NCBI RefSeq assembly: GCF_004770105.1
Contig: NZ_RQEY01000001.1
Span: 62,001 to 126,000 of the forward strand
Origin: Leptospira andrefontaineae
GTDB taxonomy: Bacteria; Spirochaetota; Leptospiria; Leptospirales; Leptospiraceae
Direction of reading: 5' to 3'
Length of the DNA stretch: 64,000 nt
Shown: positions 45,736 through 55,101 of the stretch, piece by piece
Layout: each line of letters opens with the position of its first letter
Position numbering within the stretch: the first letter of the stretch is position 1
Program-made: the position numbers and the translations under genes
Notes under the pieces: generated by a model
The model's database searches: none
What the model was told of the DNA's origin: nothing
What the model saw: only the letters and a program-made list of their open reading frames with translations

Positions 45736-46641
45736 TCAAAAGTTAATTAGCTTAATATTTCGGATTTTTGATAAAAAATACCCAAGCACTGAAGTATAAT
45801 TGAAAAACAATAGAAGTATCGCCACATTCTCTACGAAAACAATATTCATCAATAGATAAATACTAATATGAAAACCTATAAGTAGCATAAGCATAATTCG
45901 TTTTGGCCAGACCCTCAAAAATGGTAGAGCTAATGCTAAAATCTCTAGCACAGTTGAAAAAGCTAGAGAAAAATATAATGTCCAATTCAACCAACTTTGA
46001 CTTAGATAATATTGTGCCAAACCTAATTCAGGAAATCTTCCTGGACGCATAATTCCATTAACGATAATCCATCTTTTCATCACATCTGGATGAAAAACTT
46101 CCGGAAACCCGATCGCTAATCTAGCAATCGCTATATATACATATTCCAAAATTGGAATAGATAGAATCATTAGCATAGAAGCTTGATATACTTTTTGGTC
46201 TCTATTTTTATCGATATTGCCTTTATAACGACTTAAGGCATCTAGGCAAGGTGTCAGAGCAATGGAAAACATAATATAAACAAAAACAAGCTCTCTATGG
46301 TCAACATGACCACCAAATCCTTTTTCGATTCCAAGAAAAATTGCAAAACCGATACAAGAACCATATAAAGAAATTTTATCTGTTCCTAAAATTGCTCGGA
46401 TTAAAAAAAACAATAATATAACCTTAAACCCAAGCAGAAATCCAGGATTATTGATACCTATCCAATAATCCGGGGGGATTAGTCTAAATATTCCCTGAGG
46501 ATAAAAAAGAGCAGGCTCTAAATATGATAAGGACAAGGTTCTATCAAAAAAAACATACAGGAATACTATTGAGAAAACAAGGATTCGGGCAAAACCCAAT
46601 GTATTCGCGTTTGCATCATTGTGGAGTAACATTCTGTTCAT
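45736..46641 (-). CDS. HTTM-domain membrane protein (vitamin K carboxylase-like)
   Basis: 301 aa with seven or eight membrane helices. The pattern FARILVFSIVFLYVFFD, DHRELVFVYIMFSIALTPC and the late MLLIGFHISIYLLMNIVFVE fits the HTTM (horizontally transferred transmembrane) family, related to the membrane part of vitamin K-dependent gamma-carboxylase. The catalytic Lys and Cys of the animal enzyme are not evident by eye. It overlaps the preceding gene by four bases, so both are made together. The family function in bacteria is mostly unknown. Confidence 0.75.
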   Translation of the reverse strand: MNRMLLHNDANANTLGFARILVFSIVFLYVFFDRTLSLSYLEPALFYPQGIFRLIPPDYWIGINNPGFLLGFKVILLFFLIRAILGTDKISLYGSCIGFAIFLGIEKGFGGHVDHRELVFVYIMFSIALTPCLDALSRYKGNIDKNRDQKVYQASMLMILSIPILEYVYIAIARLAIGFPEVFHPDVMKRWIIVNGIMRPGRFPELGLAQYYLSQSWLNWTLYFSLAFSTVLEILALALPFLRVWPKRIMLMLLIGFHISIYLLMNIVFVENVAILLLFFNYTSVLGYFLSKIRNIKLINF

Positions 46642-47234
46642 TCAAAGTCCGCCGTATAAATTTCAGATTTTGAAAGATTGTTTTCGCCTTCCAATATGGT
46701 TTTGTAAAAGATTAAACCGTTAATTTTTTTCTGATATTTTTTATCGTAATAAGTTCTTACGGACTTCGCCCATAAGTTTGCCTCTTTGATACTCTGGGAT
46801 CTTACGATTTCATTCTTTGATTCCAGGCCTCTTCTTAATACATCCATTCTTGTGGATAATGAAGGGAAACCAATAGCAGTAAAAGTATTTGCGGGGTTGA
46901 AACTTTCTACCTTGCCATCAGGCAAACGAACAAACCAAGAATAACTTTCCGCTATTTCTCCAGATCGTCCGTGTTGAAACATTGCAAATCTCACCAAAGG
47001 ATAAAAACTGACTTTTTGCGGAAAAGAGTATTGTAATCGATCTAATATTTGAGCGGAACCCCAAAGCAAGATAAATGCTAAATACAAAATATAAGAAGAT
47101 TTACCTATATACTTAAAGTGCTCCAACATCTTAAGTTTTATAAAAAATAACCATAAAATAAATATTATACAAGATGCCTCAAAAAGGCCTCTGAATATAA
47201 AAAAGAACAATTCCTGATTCGATATTTTATCCAT
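46638..47234 (-). CDS. small membrane protein paired with the HTTM protein
   Basis: 198 aa, two N-terminal membrane helices (about 12-32 and 46-63), then a soluble domain of about 130 residues starting with YPLVRFAMFQHGRSGEIAES and containing FVRLPDGKVESFNPA. I know no family. It is transcribed immediately before the HTTM gene, with a 4-bp stop/start overlap, which argues for a two-subunit assembly. It is AT-rich like its neighbours. Confidence 0.65.
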   Translation of the reverse strand: MDKISNQELFFFIFRGLFEASCIIFILWLFFIKLKMLEHFKYIGKSSYILYLAFILLWGSAQILDRLQYSFPQKVSFYPLVRFAMFQHGRSGEIAESYSWFVRLPDGKVESFNPANTFTAIGFPSLSTRMDVLRRGLESKNEIVRSQSIKEANLWAKSVRTYYDKKYQKKINGLIFYKTILEGENNLSKSEIYTADFE

Positions 47235-47329
47235 TGGTGAGTATTCTTAAAACTCTATAATACTTCTTACAAACATTTTTAAAGTTTAAAAATTTGATTT
47301 TTATTAACTTTTTCTTCCTCAAACAACGG

Positions 47330-48310
47330 TTATAGCCAGCCTAGTCGGGAGTATATTTCTTTGTATTTTTCAAACGTAATATCCCAATACTTAAGAACCC
47401 TATCGCGAAGCAGGGTCGGTTTAGCCTGAAGTGCGGAATCCTTGCGTAAAAGGATCTTCAATATTTCCTCGATCGAAGTTCCTTCTGGAAATATCTGATC
47501 GCCCGGCAATGAGTATTCAGGAATGGACCCAACTGACCAGCCGGTGACAGGAGTCCCTAAATAATGTGAAAGGACTAATGGAGCATTTGTTTCTCCAACT
47601 GAGCTAGTACGAAAACAGGTTACATAGTCCGATTTTTGGATTTCTTGATTTAATACTTCATCACTGCAATATCCAAGTTGAATCAACTTTAGTTCTTTAT
47701 ATTTTCGAATTAAATCTTGTGTTGTCTGGTCTTTTATCTCTCCTGCAATCACTAGGGTGATTTGAGGAAACTTCGACGCGGCAATTATTAACTCTGGCAA
47801 TGCTTTAGCCTTTTTAGCGACGCCAGGCTGGCATATGCGAAGAGTTATTCTATTCCCATCCTCGCCAATTTCTGAATTCGGCTTTATATTAAGGGGGATA
47901 TTATTTTCGACCTTTATCGGATCGTGATATAGTGGAAGCGGCCCCATTGGCACAACTTCAATAGATTTAGCGTAACCTTTCTTTCGCGCCAACGCCTTAG
48001 CATATTCCGAATGAACAACGAGCTGATGATTCCGTAATAAAAATAACTGTAATCTTCCAATAAAAAAACGTAATATTGGATTTCTAGGCACTACATCATG
48101 CATAGTGGCTATTGCCCTAGTCTTATGTTCCAAAGCAGACATCAAAACTTCTCGTCCGCTATTCCCTATATGAAAGTGCGCAAATGAATGCGAACTGGAA
48201 GGCTTTTGTAAAAACTTTACGTTTATACCTCTAGAATTAAAGATCAGTTCAAAGGTTTGGCAGTATCTAGTAATACCTAAAGAATTTTTTGGAGAAATTA
48301 ATTCAATCAT
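47330..48310 (-). CDS. glycosyltransferase, GT-B fold (GT4-like)
   Basis: 326 aa. The C-terminal half has the GT4 arrangement: LRICQPGVAKKAKALPELI, ITLVIAGEIKDQTTQD, and a late EYSLPGDQIFPEGTSIEEI nucleotide-sugar-binding stretch. The N-terminal half has ATMHDVVPRN and VVHSEYAKALARKKGY, typical of acceptor-side loops. It probably adds a sugar to a surface polysaccharide from a nucleotide-sugar donor in the cytoplasm; donor and linkage cannot be read. Its start overlaps the pyruvyl transferase stop by one base. Confidence 0.8.
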   Translation of the reverse strand: MIELISPKNSLGITRYCQTFELIFNSRGINVKFLQKPSSSHSFAHFHIGNSGREVLMSALEHKTRAIATMHDVVPRNPILRFFIGRLQLFLLRNHQLVVHSEYAKALARKKGYAKSIEVVPMGPLPLYHDPIKVENNIPLNIKPNSEIGEDGNRITLRICQPGVAKKAKALPELIIAASKFPQITLVIAGEIKDQTTQDLIRKYKELKLIQLGYCSDEVLNQEIQKSDYVTCFRTSSVGETNAPLVLSHYLGTPVTGWSVGSIPEYSLPGDQIFPEGTSIEEILKILLRKDSALQAKPTLLRDRVLKYWDITFEKYKEIYSRLGWL

Positions 48311-49425
48311 TACGATTTTCCAAGATGTTTTAGAAGAAAATCCGTTCCTTCCTCTCGCCAGCTTTTAAGAATATTGTTAACTTTATCCCATTCAATTTTA
48401 GTTTGTCGGAGTTGGTTTATTTTTGCTGTATCAAACTCGAATAAAAATCTATCTTGTAGCTGCACCTTTTCCAAGAGACTATATAATCGATCATTCATTC
48501 CTTCTAATTTTCCTGCATTAGGTATTACAAAAAATTCTTTATTCAAAAGCAGGCTAAAGACGGTACAATGAAATGAATTAGTTATTACGCAATCTGATCG
48601 GTCTATTGATGACAGCCATTGTGGAATAGTTAAAAAATGAGGACTACTATAATCCCCATTCGCGGAAACATGACGATATCGACCAATCGACTTCACAAAT
48701 TTAAAAATCTTTTTTCTATCTAATAACAAACTGTCGGACAAAGTATAAAGAAATACAGAGAAGTTATCCGAAGAATTCTCTTTTTCTTCCCTATAGAAAC
48801 TGCGCCACTCATCAGGAGATAATAATATTGTTGGATCGGGCACTACCGAAAAATCGTTACGTCCTAGCGATATCCCTATATCCATTCCAGATTTTTCTCG
48901 TACGCCGATAGCATTAAATTCTGGTATATATCTTTTGAACACATTTGAAGTCTCTATATCCAACTTAGAAGTTCCGAAACTTGCAGCATAAGCAATTCTC
49001 TTCGTTCCTTTAGGAGCAAAACCAAGCAAATAAGGTATAAAAGACACTGAAAAAATAGGACTCCAAACCTGATCTGATCCAACGATATACGCATCGGCGT
49101 TCGGTGGAGCTTCGTTCAACGCTTCGATCGAATTATATACTCCCTCGCTAAAGTTAAGATATTTACTTCTAAATTCATTAAATCTCCGCGGATCAAAAGA
49201 TTCCTCAATGAATCTACGATAACCTTGCAAAGGATGCTTTAGAGCTCTTATTATAATATGGATCAAAGCACCAAGCTTTCTAGCTCCAAGCGGTGAAATC
49301 CGCTTAAACCTAATAATAAAAGGTGTGTGTCCCAATTTTTTTAGCACCTTTTGCATAGCATAAGCCTGCAAAAGTTGGCCGTAATTATGCTTAGATTCCC
49401 AAAAGGTCATAATACCGATACGCAT
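48310..49425 (-). CDS. polysaccharide pyruvyl transferase family protein
   Basis: 371 aa from the ATG at 49425, which has AGGAG nine bases upstream; an in-frame TTG at 49446 is disfavoured. Family marks: GIMTFWESKHNYGQLLQAYA at the N-terminus, YIVGSDQVWSP, IAYAASFGTSK, and ITNSFHCTVFSLLL. Members transfer pyruvate from PEP to sugars as a ketal, or act on teichoic/exopolysaccharide chains; some lack enzymatic proof. It lies between a glycosyltransferase and a flippase gene, consistent with glycan modification. Confidence 0.85.
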   Translation of the reverse strand: MRIGIMTFWESKHNYGQLLQAYAMQKVLKKLGHTPFIIRFKRISPLGARKLGALIHIIIRALKHPLQGYRRFIEESFDPRRFNEFRSKYLNFSEGVYNSIEALNEAPPNADAYIVGSDQVWSPIFSVSFIPYLLGFAPKGTKRIAYAASFGTSKLDIETSNVFKRYIPEFNAIGVREKSGMDIGISLGRNDFSVVPDPTILLSPDEWRSFYREEKENSSDNFSVFLYTLSDSLLLDRKKIFKFVKSIGRYRHVSANGDYSSPHFLTIPQWLSSIDRSDCVITNSFHCTVFSLLLNKEFFVIPNAGKLEGMNDRLYSLLEKVQLQDRFLFEFDTAKINQLRQTKIEWDKVNNILKSWREEGTDFLLKHLGKS

Positions 49426-49523
49426 TTCTCTAAACTCCTGATCCAATTAAGTAACTTAAAGCAAATCTCATCATACTATTAATAAAAGCTGACATTGGCG
49501 TTAAAACAATCTCCAAATGTTGA

Positions 49524-50942
49524 TCAATTTTGTCTCATTCTTTTAAACTGATCTAATCCAAATCGAATGCCACTATGGATCATCTTTTTATTCAAATATG
49601 TGAAATATACAGCAGATCCAATTGCATTTACTACCAAGACCCAAATCTCATTTGAAACAGAGCAAATTCCAAATAAAATGATAAACGCTAAATTGACTAA
49701 TAAACTTTTGATCGGGAAGGTTATTTCAAAAAAAGATCTAGAATGGAAATAGCGAGCAACGAATAAAACTATATTTCCCGCCAGTAACGAGATCGCGCAA
49801 CCTAACAAGCCTAAATATGGGATTAAGATCAAATTTAGAGTTATATTTACTAGAGCAGCGATTACCGTCGTATAGAATGCATCTGTCGTTTTTTTCGCAG
49901 CTAGATATCCTCCTCCGTAAAAACTCCCCAATGCCTGAAAACAAACTGCAAAATAAAAGAGAGGTAAATATTGCCCCACCTCAAAATAACTTTGGTTTAC
50001 GATAAACGGTAATAAAGGTTTTGAAAATCCGATCGCGAGGGCTGTTAAGCCTAATAACAATTTTAGATATTTCTCAATTACATTGTCAAAATACGCCCTA
50101 CTGCCCTCTGTTCCATATAAACGAATTACTTTCTCCTGCCATGCCTGATTGAAGATCAGATGCAAGATCAGCAAAATATTCGGGAACTTCATTGCAATTG
50201 CAAACAAACCATTTGCAGCAATCCCGAGATAATATAATATCATATACCTATTTGATTCGGAAATCGCCCACCAACTCACTTGATTTGGGATCAACGGTAT
50301 CGTATAACGCAGCATAGATCTCAATAGAGACAGGTCGAATGTAGCAAAGCTGAAATAAGAGATGAATTGAGTTTTATATATGAGATATAATAATGTTAAG
50401 AAGGATGAGAGTAAATTAGCAAAAATAATACCCTTTAATCCGAGATCGGAAACCGAAATTACGATTAAAGCTCCTATAGTAAACACTCCGGAATAGATGA
50501 CTCCCGACAAAGCATAAACAAAATTTAAAGATCTAGATCTGGCAAATTGTAAAACAATAGTGTAGAAGACTTGGCATATTAAAAATAAATAAATAAGCGA
50601 GCTAAATGGAATTTCAATTATAAGAGCTATGATCCAGTAAGCTACGGAAAAAATGAGAACATTCAAGGATACCGCTATCGTTGCGCCGGAAATTACTTTT
50701 GAAACTTCACGAGAGGCATGGTCCTCATTCAAACACCATCTAAGAATTCCATCGTAAAGTTGTAAGGAGATCAATGGGACCAGCAAGGTAGAACTGGTCA
50801 GAATAAGATCAAAAACTCCTATTTCTTCCTTTTTCAAAAAGAAAGTAAAAACAAAGAATATTACAAAAGTTAACCCTTTTGAAAAAATATTCGCAACTCC
50901 ATATATTAGAGTTAGCTTACTTAAGCTTAAATTGTTTCCCAT
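49524..50942 (-). CDS. polysaccharide flippase, Wzx-like
   Basis: 472 aa, 12-14 membrane helices of the MATE/MOP oligosaccharide-flippase type. It starts with LIYGVANIFSKGLTFVIFFV and has NLLSSFLTLLYLIYKTQF and ASVVTLGAGY-like alternating hydrophobic segments throughout. Flippases of this group move lipid-linked oligosaccharide units across the inner membrane. Surrounding transferases fit an O-antigen or exopolysaccharide role; no Wzy polymerase was found nearby. Confidence 0.85.
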   Translation of the reverse strand: MGNNLSLSKLTLIYGVANIFSKGLTFVIFFVFTFFLKKEEIGVFDLILTSSTLLVPLISLQLYDGILRWCLNEDHASREVSKVISGATIAVSLNVLIFSVAYWIIALIIEIPFSSLIYLFLICQVFYTIVLQFARSRSLNFVYALSGVIYSGVFTIGALIVISVSDLGLKGIIFANLLSSFLTLLYLIYKTQFISYFSFATFDLSLLRSMLRYTIPLIPNQVSWWAISESNRYMILYYLGIAANGLFAIAMKFPNILLILHLIFNQAWQEKVIRLYGTEGSRAYFDNVIEKYLKLLLGLTALAIGFSKPLLPFIVNQSYFEVGQYLPLFYFAVCFQALGSFYGGGYLAAKKTTDAFYTTVIAALVNITLNLILIPYLGLLGCAISLLAGNIVLFVARYFHSRSFFEITFPIKSLLVNLAFIILFGICSVSNEIWVLVVNAIGSAVYFTYLNKKMIHSGIRFGLDQFKRMRQN

Positions 50943-51053
50943 AATGACAGTATAAGGTAGTCAGGTTTAATTCGAACTTCTGCAAAATGAAATCAATACC
51001 GATTTATAACTCGAGTATCAAAAGGATTTGATTTTTTCTCTTCGGCGGCTATC

Positions 51054-52160
51054 CTATTTTCTCCATTCAAATCCCAAAATTTTCTTTGCCACATGTTCCC
51101 ACGTAAGTTCCTTTTTGAAATCGCGGATCGCACTTTTCATCCCAGCAAGTTCTTTTCTGGATATTACCTTAAGTTTTTCTGCAATTCCCTCTGCAGAATT
51201 AGGTTCAACTAAATATCCAGTCTCTCCATCCGTTATAATATCGATAAGTCCGCCTACGCGAGTAGCAATAATCGGACAATCATATCGGTAAGCGACCGCG
51301 CCAACAGCAGTTCCAGATGCTGAACGATAAGGAAGAACGGCAGCATCCGATCTATAAAAATACTCGGCAAGTTCTTCTTCTTTCGTATAGGAAAGATGAA
51401 GTTCCACATTTTTAAGATCTAAACTTTTAACTAGATCATAAATAATTTCTTTATTCTCCCAAGTCTCCCCTGCAACCGTCAAGTAGACTTCCTGATCATT
51501 TAATTTGGCAAGGGCATGGAATAAAATATCTAAACCTTTATACGGTCGAATAAAACCGAAAAATAAGAGTTCTAACCTTCCTCTTTTCTTTAATAAACCT
51601 TTAGGCTCAGGGAATTCATCATACGCAGGAATATGAATTTTTAATACAGGTTTTTTAGGATATTGAGACTTTAAAAAATCCTTATGTTCTCCGGAATGAA
51701 CTATATAACCATCCGCGCTAGATAATAAGAACTCAACGACCTTTTTTTTTAATCCTTTAGATCCATGATCAGATAGGTTATGACAAAGAAATATAACTGG
51801 GATCTTTTTTCTGCGAAGCAGAAAAGCGATAAAGGCAAATCCCGGAGCCCAAAATAAAGTCCACCAAGTAAGAATAACTAAATCCGCATTACTTTTAATG
51901 ATACTATTGGCAACTTTAATCAGACTGAAAGGATTCAAAGCGTCGAGTAGATAATTTACTTCAGGATCTCTGCCGATTGCAAAAGGATCAACGTCACTTT
52001 CTCCCGGATAAAGAAACTTAGGATATTGCCTTTTGAATGAAATAGTTTGTAGATTACAAATCTTTGAAAGAGAACCTTTTAGGAAAGTTGTATATTGAGC
52101 TATCCCACCTCGATAGGGAGCAATAGGCCCCAATAGAGAAACATTCTTAACATTCGACAT
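51054..52160 (-). CDS. glycosyltransferase family 4 protein
   Basis: 368 aa GT-B enzyme. N-terminal acceptor half with LLGPIAPYRGGIAQYTTFLK, then C-terminal LELLFFGFIRPYKGLDILFH, AVLPYRSASGTAVGAVAY and the nucleotide-binding NSAEGIAEKLKVIS region. It should transfer a sugar from a nucleotide-sugar donor, retaining mechanism, during surface-glycan synthesis. It is seven bases from the neighbouring GT2 gene on the same strand, in an obvious operon. Donor unknown. Confidence 0.88.
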   Translation of the reverse strand: MSNVKNVSLLGPIAPYRGGIAQYTTFLKGSLSKICNLQTISFKRQYPKFLYPGESDVDPFAIGRDPEVNYLLDALNPFSLIKVANSIIKSNADLVILTWWTLFWAPGFAFIAFLLRRKKIPVIFLCHNLSDHGSKGLKKKVVEFLLSSADGYIVHSGEHKDFLKSQYPKKPVLKIHIPAYDEFPEPKGLLKKRGRLELLFFGFIRPYKGLDILFHALAKLNDQEVYLTVAGETWENKEIIYDLVKSLDLKNVELHLSYTKEEELAEYFYRSDAAVLPYRSASGTAVGAVAYRYDCPIIATRVGGLIDIITDGETGYLVEPNSAEGIAEKLKVISRKELAGMKSAIRDFKKELTWEHVAKKILGFEWRK

Positions 52161-52166
52161 AACCGA

Positions 52167-53156
52167 TTACTGGCGAGACTTTCGCACTTTAGAAGGGCTT
52201 AGAGTGCCAGTAAAGTAATTCCCAGAAAAAAATCTCTTCTTTTCGTAATACAAAATCTCTTCGCTCAATTTCCGATTCATTCCTATCAGAAAAGCCAGAA
52301 TCCCCGAAACCAAAAATAATCCTGAAATGATTACTAAAACTACGGCAAACAATAAAGATTGTACATGCCCTTTTCCAATCCCTAAAAAGAAAAAGATCAG
52401 AAAGCGGATCGCAATCGCTAATGCAGGAATAAAAGTAGCAATAGCCAAAACTCCAAAAAAGTGAAACGGCCTATAAATAATTAATAACCTTACTAAAGAA
52501 GTTCCGGACTTCCACATATGTTGAAAAATGTTTTTAAATAGTCTGGACTTTCTAGTCGGAGGATTTGTAGGGATCGGAATAGAAGAAACAGCCAAATCCA
52601 TTTTAACCGCTTGCACAATCGTATCTAAAACATAGGAAAACTTAGTAGTAACATTTAGTCTTAAGAGACTTTCTCTTGAGTACGCTCTAAATCCGGAAAC
52701 AGTGTCCGGAATATCAGTACCGATCAAATTTCGTACGACTAAATTTCCGAACCATTGAAGTATCTTTTTTAAAGGAGAAAAATATTCCACCTTCCAAGGC
52801 ACTCTGTTCCCAATAGCAATGTCCGCTGAACCGGTCATGACTGGAGTGATTAAATCCGGAATATATGAAGAAGGGTATTGGTTGTCTGCGTCAGTATTTA
52901 CGAAAATGTCCGCACCACTTTCCAGGGCAGCTTCTACTCCGGACTTGAAAGCTCTACCCAATCCTAAGTTCTTTTTGTGGGAAATAATTTTACAACCGTG
53001 GGCTGCTGCAATCTCAGAGGTGCGATCAGTAGAACCGTCGTCTACGATTTGAATTTCTATAGTTTTGATACCGGAAATCTTTTTCGGGATTTCGGCCAAA
53101 ACCGTAGAAAGAGTTTTTTCCTCATTATAGCAAGGGATATTAATTACTAACTTCAT
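52167..53156 (-). CDS. glycosyltransferase family 2 protein with C-terminal membrane helices
   Basis: 329 aa. GT-A catalytic domain with VINIPCYNEEKTLSTVLAE, IQIVDDGSTDRT and the DxD-type NTDADNQYP; further SGFRAYSRESLL is typical of polyprenyl-phosphate sugar transferases. Two membrane helices (about 227-250 and 262-290) follow. The layout resembles DPM1/GtrB-type enzymes that make a polyprenyl-phosphate-linked sugar, which the GT-C-like protein encoded next to it could use as donor. Confidence 0.9.
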   Translation of the reverse strand: MKLVINIPCYNEEKTLSTVLAEIPKKISGIKTIEIQIVDDGSTDRTSEIAAAHGCKIISHKKNLGLGRAFKSGVEAALESGADIFVNTDADNQYPSSYIPDLITPVMTGSADIAIGNRVPWKVEYFSPLKKILQWFGNLVVRNLIGTDIPDTVSGFRAYSRESLLRLNVTTKFSYVLDTIVQAVKMDLAVSSIPIPTNPPTRKSRLFKNIFQHMWKSGTSLVRLLIIYRPFHFFGVLAIATFIPALAIAIRFLIFFFLGIGKGHVQSLLFAVVLVIISGLFLVSGILAFLIGMNRKLSEEILYYEKKRFFSGNYFTGTLSPSKVRKSRQ

Positions 53157-53254
53157 TCGATAAATTTAGTGTCTACCAGACTAATTCATAATCGAATATA
53201 GTCCAATGATTTTTACGGAGATTATCATTCAAAAAGCCCGCATTAAGCCGTATA

Positions 53255-53285
53255 TCCTAAATTTTTGACAGGCCCAAATTTAGGA
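53255..53285. repeat. 10-bp perfect inverted repeat
   Basis: TCCTAAATTT and AAATTTAGGA around an 11-base spacer (53265-53275), between the GT-C-like gene stop (53306) and the GT2 gene start (53156). It could be a terminator or attenuator on the minus strand, but no T-run directly follows. Confidence 0.45.
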
Positions 53286-53305
53286 TTTCCGCTCATAATT
53301 CATCG

Positions 53306-54907
53306 TTATTGCTCGGTGGCAAAAATATAAATTGTATAAAATCGAGTTTCCTTACTTTCAAGCAATTTGCTTTTTCTCGAAAAAGCATCGAGTAATTGTT
53401 CAGATTCTTTATTGGTAATATCCGGGTATTGAATTACATGCGGAGTTATATATTTCAGAATTTTGAAAAGTATATCTTCCTCCCCATCCATTTCCTGCGT
53501 GATATCTTTTGTTTTATATTTAGAAACAACAAATCCGATCTTTTTATTTGTTTTCTCTTTTAACAATCTATCGGAAATTATTTCTCCATCTCGGAAAGTT
53601 TTGATGTAAAAACAAGGGATCGAAAGTGAAAGACGGCCGAAATGTCCGCTAATAATCTCACTCCCGGTGACAATATAATCGGTATTATATTTTTCGAACT
53701 CTCCAGACATCACCTTAATTTGTTTGTACGAAGCTCGGATCATCGACAACCCTTTCAGGGTAGCTGCAACGGAAAAAGAAACGAATATTGCTAAAACTGC
53801 TATATTTATTTTAGAGAATCCTTTTTCTGATTTTATCCGATACCAATCATCCAGAAGGAACAATCCTGGAAAAATACATAAAGACAAATAACGCGGCCCC
53901 CAGCTCACAAAGGCTTCCGTGCTAACAGAAAAACTCAATAAAGGAATATAAATAACTAATAAAAGAATAATAATCTTTTCGCGTAGGCTCAGAGCAGTTT
54001 TAGAAAAAGTCCGATCAAAAATAACCCATAATAAAATCGGCATATACCCAAAAAATCCCAGCTTCCAATACCCGAAAAAAGCTAGGACAAAAAGTTGTTT
54101 TAACTTAATGGATATATCCCAAGCTACACTACTGTTAACTTCAAAACGAGGACCTAAAAAGCTATCGTACACATACTTATTAAAAATTATAAAAACAAGT
54201 ATTGGAAGAATGATACCTAATGCAAAAGTTCCGTTACCTTTCCAAAAATCTATATTGAATAATCTTTTATATTCCGCTATTAAAATAGCAAAACCAAGAA
54301 CCGGAATAAAGATGAAAGGTTCTAACCGGAACCAAACTGTGGCTCCCAAAAAAAAGCCACCAATAAGACGTTCCGAAAACTCCCATTCTAAATTGGCGCT
54401 TTTAAAATATAATGACAAGCCAATTCCTGCAAACAGCAAAAATAAGGTATTCTCACTATATTCCAAAGAATAAAGAAATAACGGAGTACAAAGTAATGCG
54501 AAGAAGATCGTAAATCGTACAGGCTGATAGATAATTTTAAATATGGCTACAGATATAAGATATATTAATATACAAAATGGCACTAATGCTGCGGACCCGA
54601 ACAAATACAAAATTGGGGCAGTAACTGCCGCAAAACCAATGGAATACTGTCCCCAATATCCACCATCAGGTCTTAAGATTAAAAATTTCCTGTTAGGATG
54701 AGCTAGATAATCTGGATCCCATTTTTTCCCAAGGTAAAATACTTCTTGGTCCGAATAGGAAGTCTCTAAAAGTCCTTTCGCTTGAAATAATTTAAGCGCC
54801 GAATCCGAATTAAAACCATCATTAGTCGGAACGGAAAATAATGCATAAAGAACTAAAGCAACGGGGACAATCCAATAAGCATTTTCTAATAGAAATTTAC
54901 GAAACAT
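53306..54907 (-). CDS. GT-C-fold membrane glycosyltransferase-like protein
   Basis: 533 aa from the ATG at 54907, with GAGGAG four bases upstream; a TTG at 54919 lies in frame but has no such site. About ten to twelve membrane helices; a periplasmic loop after helix 1 begins TNDGFNSDSALKLFQAKGL, the acidic loop typical of PMT/ArnT-like proteins, with HPNRKFLILRPDGGYWGQYS following. The C-terminal 130 residues are soluble. Proteins of this type take sugar from a polyprenyl-phosphate donor on the outer face. The link to the GT2 gene next door is inferred from position. Confidence 0.72.
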   Translation of the reverse strand: MFRKFLLENAYWIVPVALVLYALFSVPTNDGFNSDSALKLFQAKGLLETSYSDQEVFYLGKKWDPDYLAHPNRKFLILRPDGGYWGQYSIGFAAVTAPILYLFGSAALVPFCILIYLISVAIFKIIYQPVRFTIFFALLCTPLFLYSLEYSENTLFLLFAGIGLSLYFKSANLEWEFSERLIGGFFLGATVWFRLEPFIFIPVLGFAILIAEYKRLFNIDFWKGNGTFALGIILPILVFIIFNKYVYDSFLGPRFEVNSSVAWDISIKLKQLFVLAFFGYWKLGFFGYMPILLWVIFDRTFSKTALSLREKIIILLLVIYIPLLSFSVSTEAFVSWGPRYLSLCIFPGLFLLDDWYRIKSEKGFSKINIAVLAIFVSFSVAATLKGLSMIRASYKQIKVMSGEFEKYNTDYIVTGSEIISGHFGRLSLSIPCFYIKTFRDGEIISDRLLKEKTNKKIGFVVSKYKTKDITQEMDGEEDILFKILKYITPHVIQYPDITNKESEQLLDAFSRKSKLLESKETRFYTIYIFATEQ

Positions 54908-54928
54908 TAAACTCCTCAAATATCATTT

Positions 54929-54942
54929 AACTTATATAAGTT
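54929..54942. promoter_or_regulatory. 14-bp perfect palindrome upstream of the GT-C-like gene
   Basis: AACTTATATAAGTT, centred 28 bases before the ATG on the minus strand. It contains TATA sequence suiting a -10 element, so it may be an operator overlapping the promoter of the surface-glycan operon. Confidence 0.35.
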
Positions 54943-55101
54943 AATAACGCGTGCAAATGATAGAAATTCTCAAAAAACTCATCTCCTATGTGAGGTATTT
55001 TAAAAAATCAGAAACAAATCGAATCCTGTTCGGTATCGAATTTATCTAAAAAGTAAAATTAGACCTCAATCAAAATAGGTTATACTGAGAATTTTTACAA
55101 G

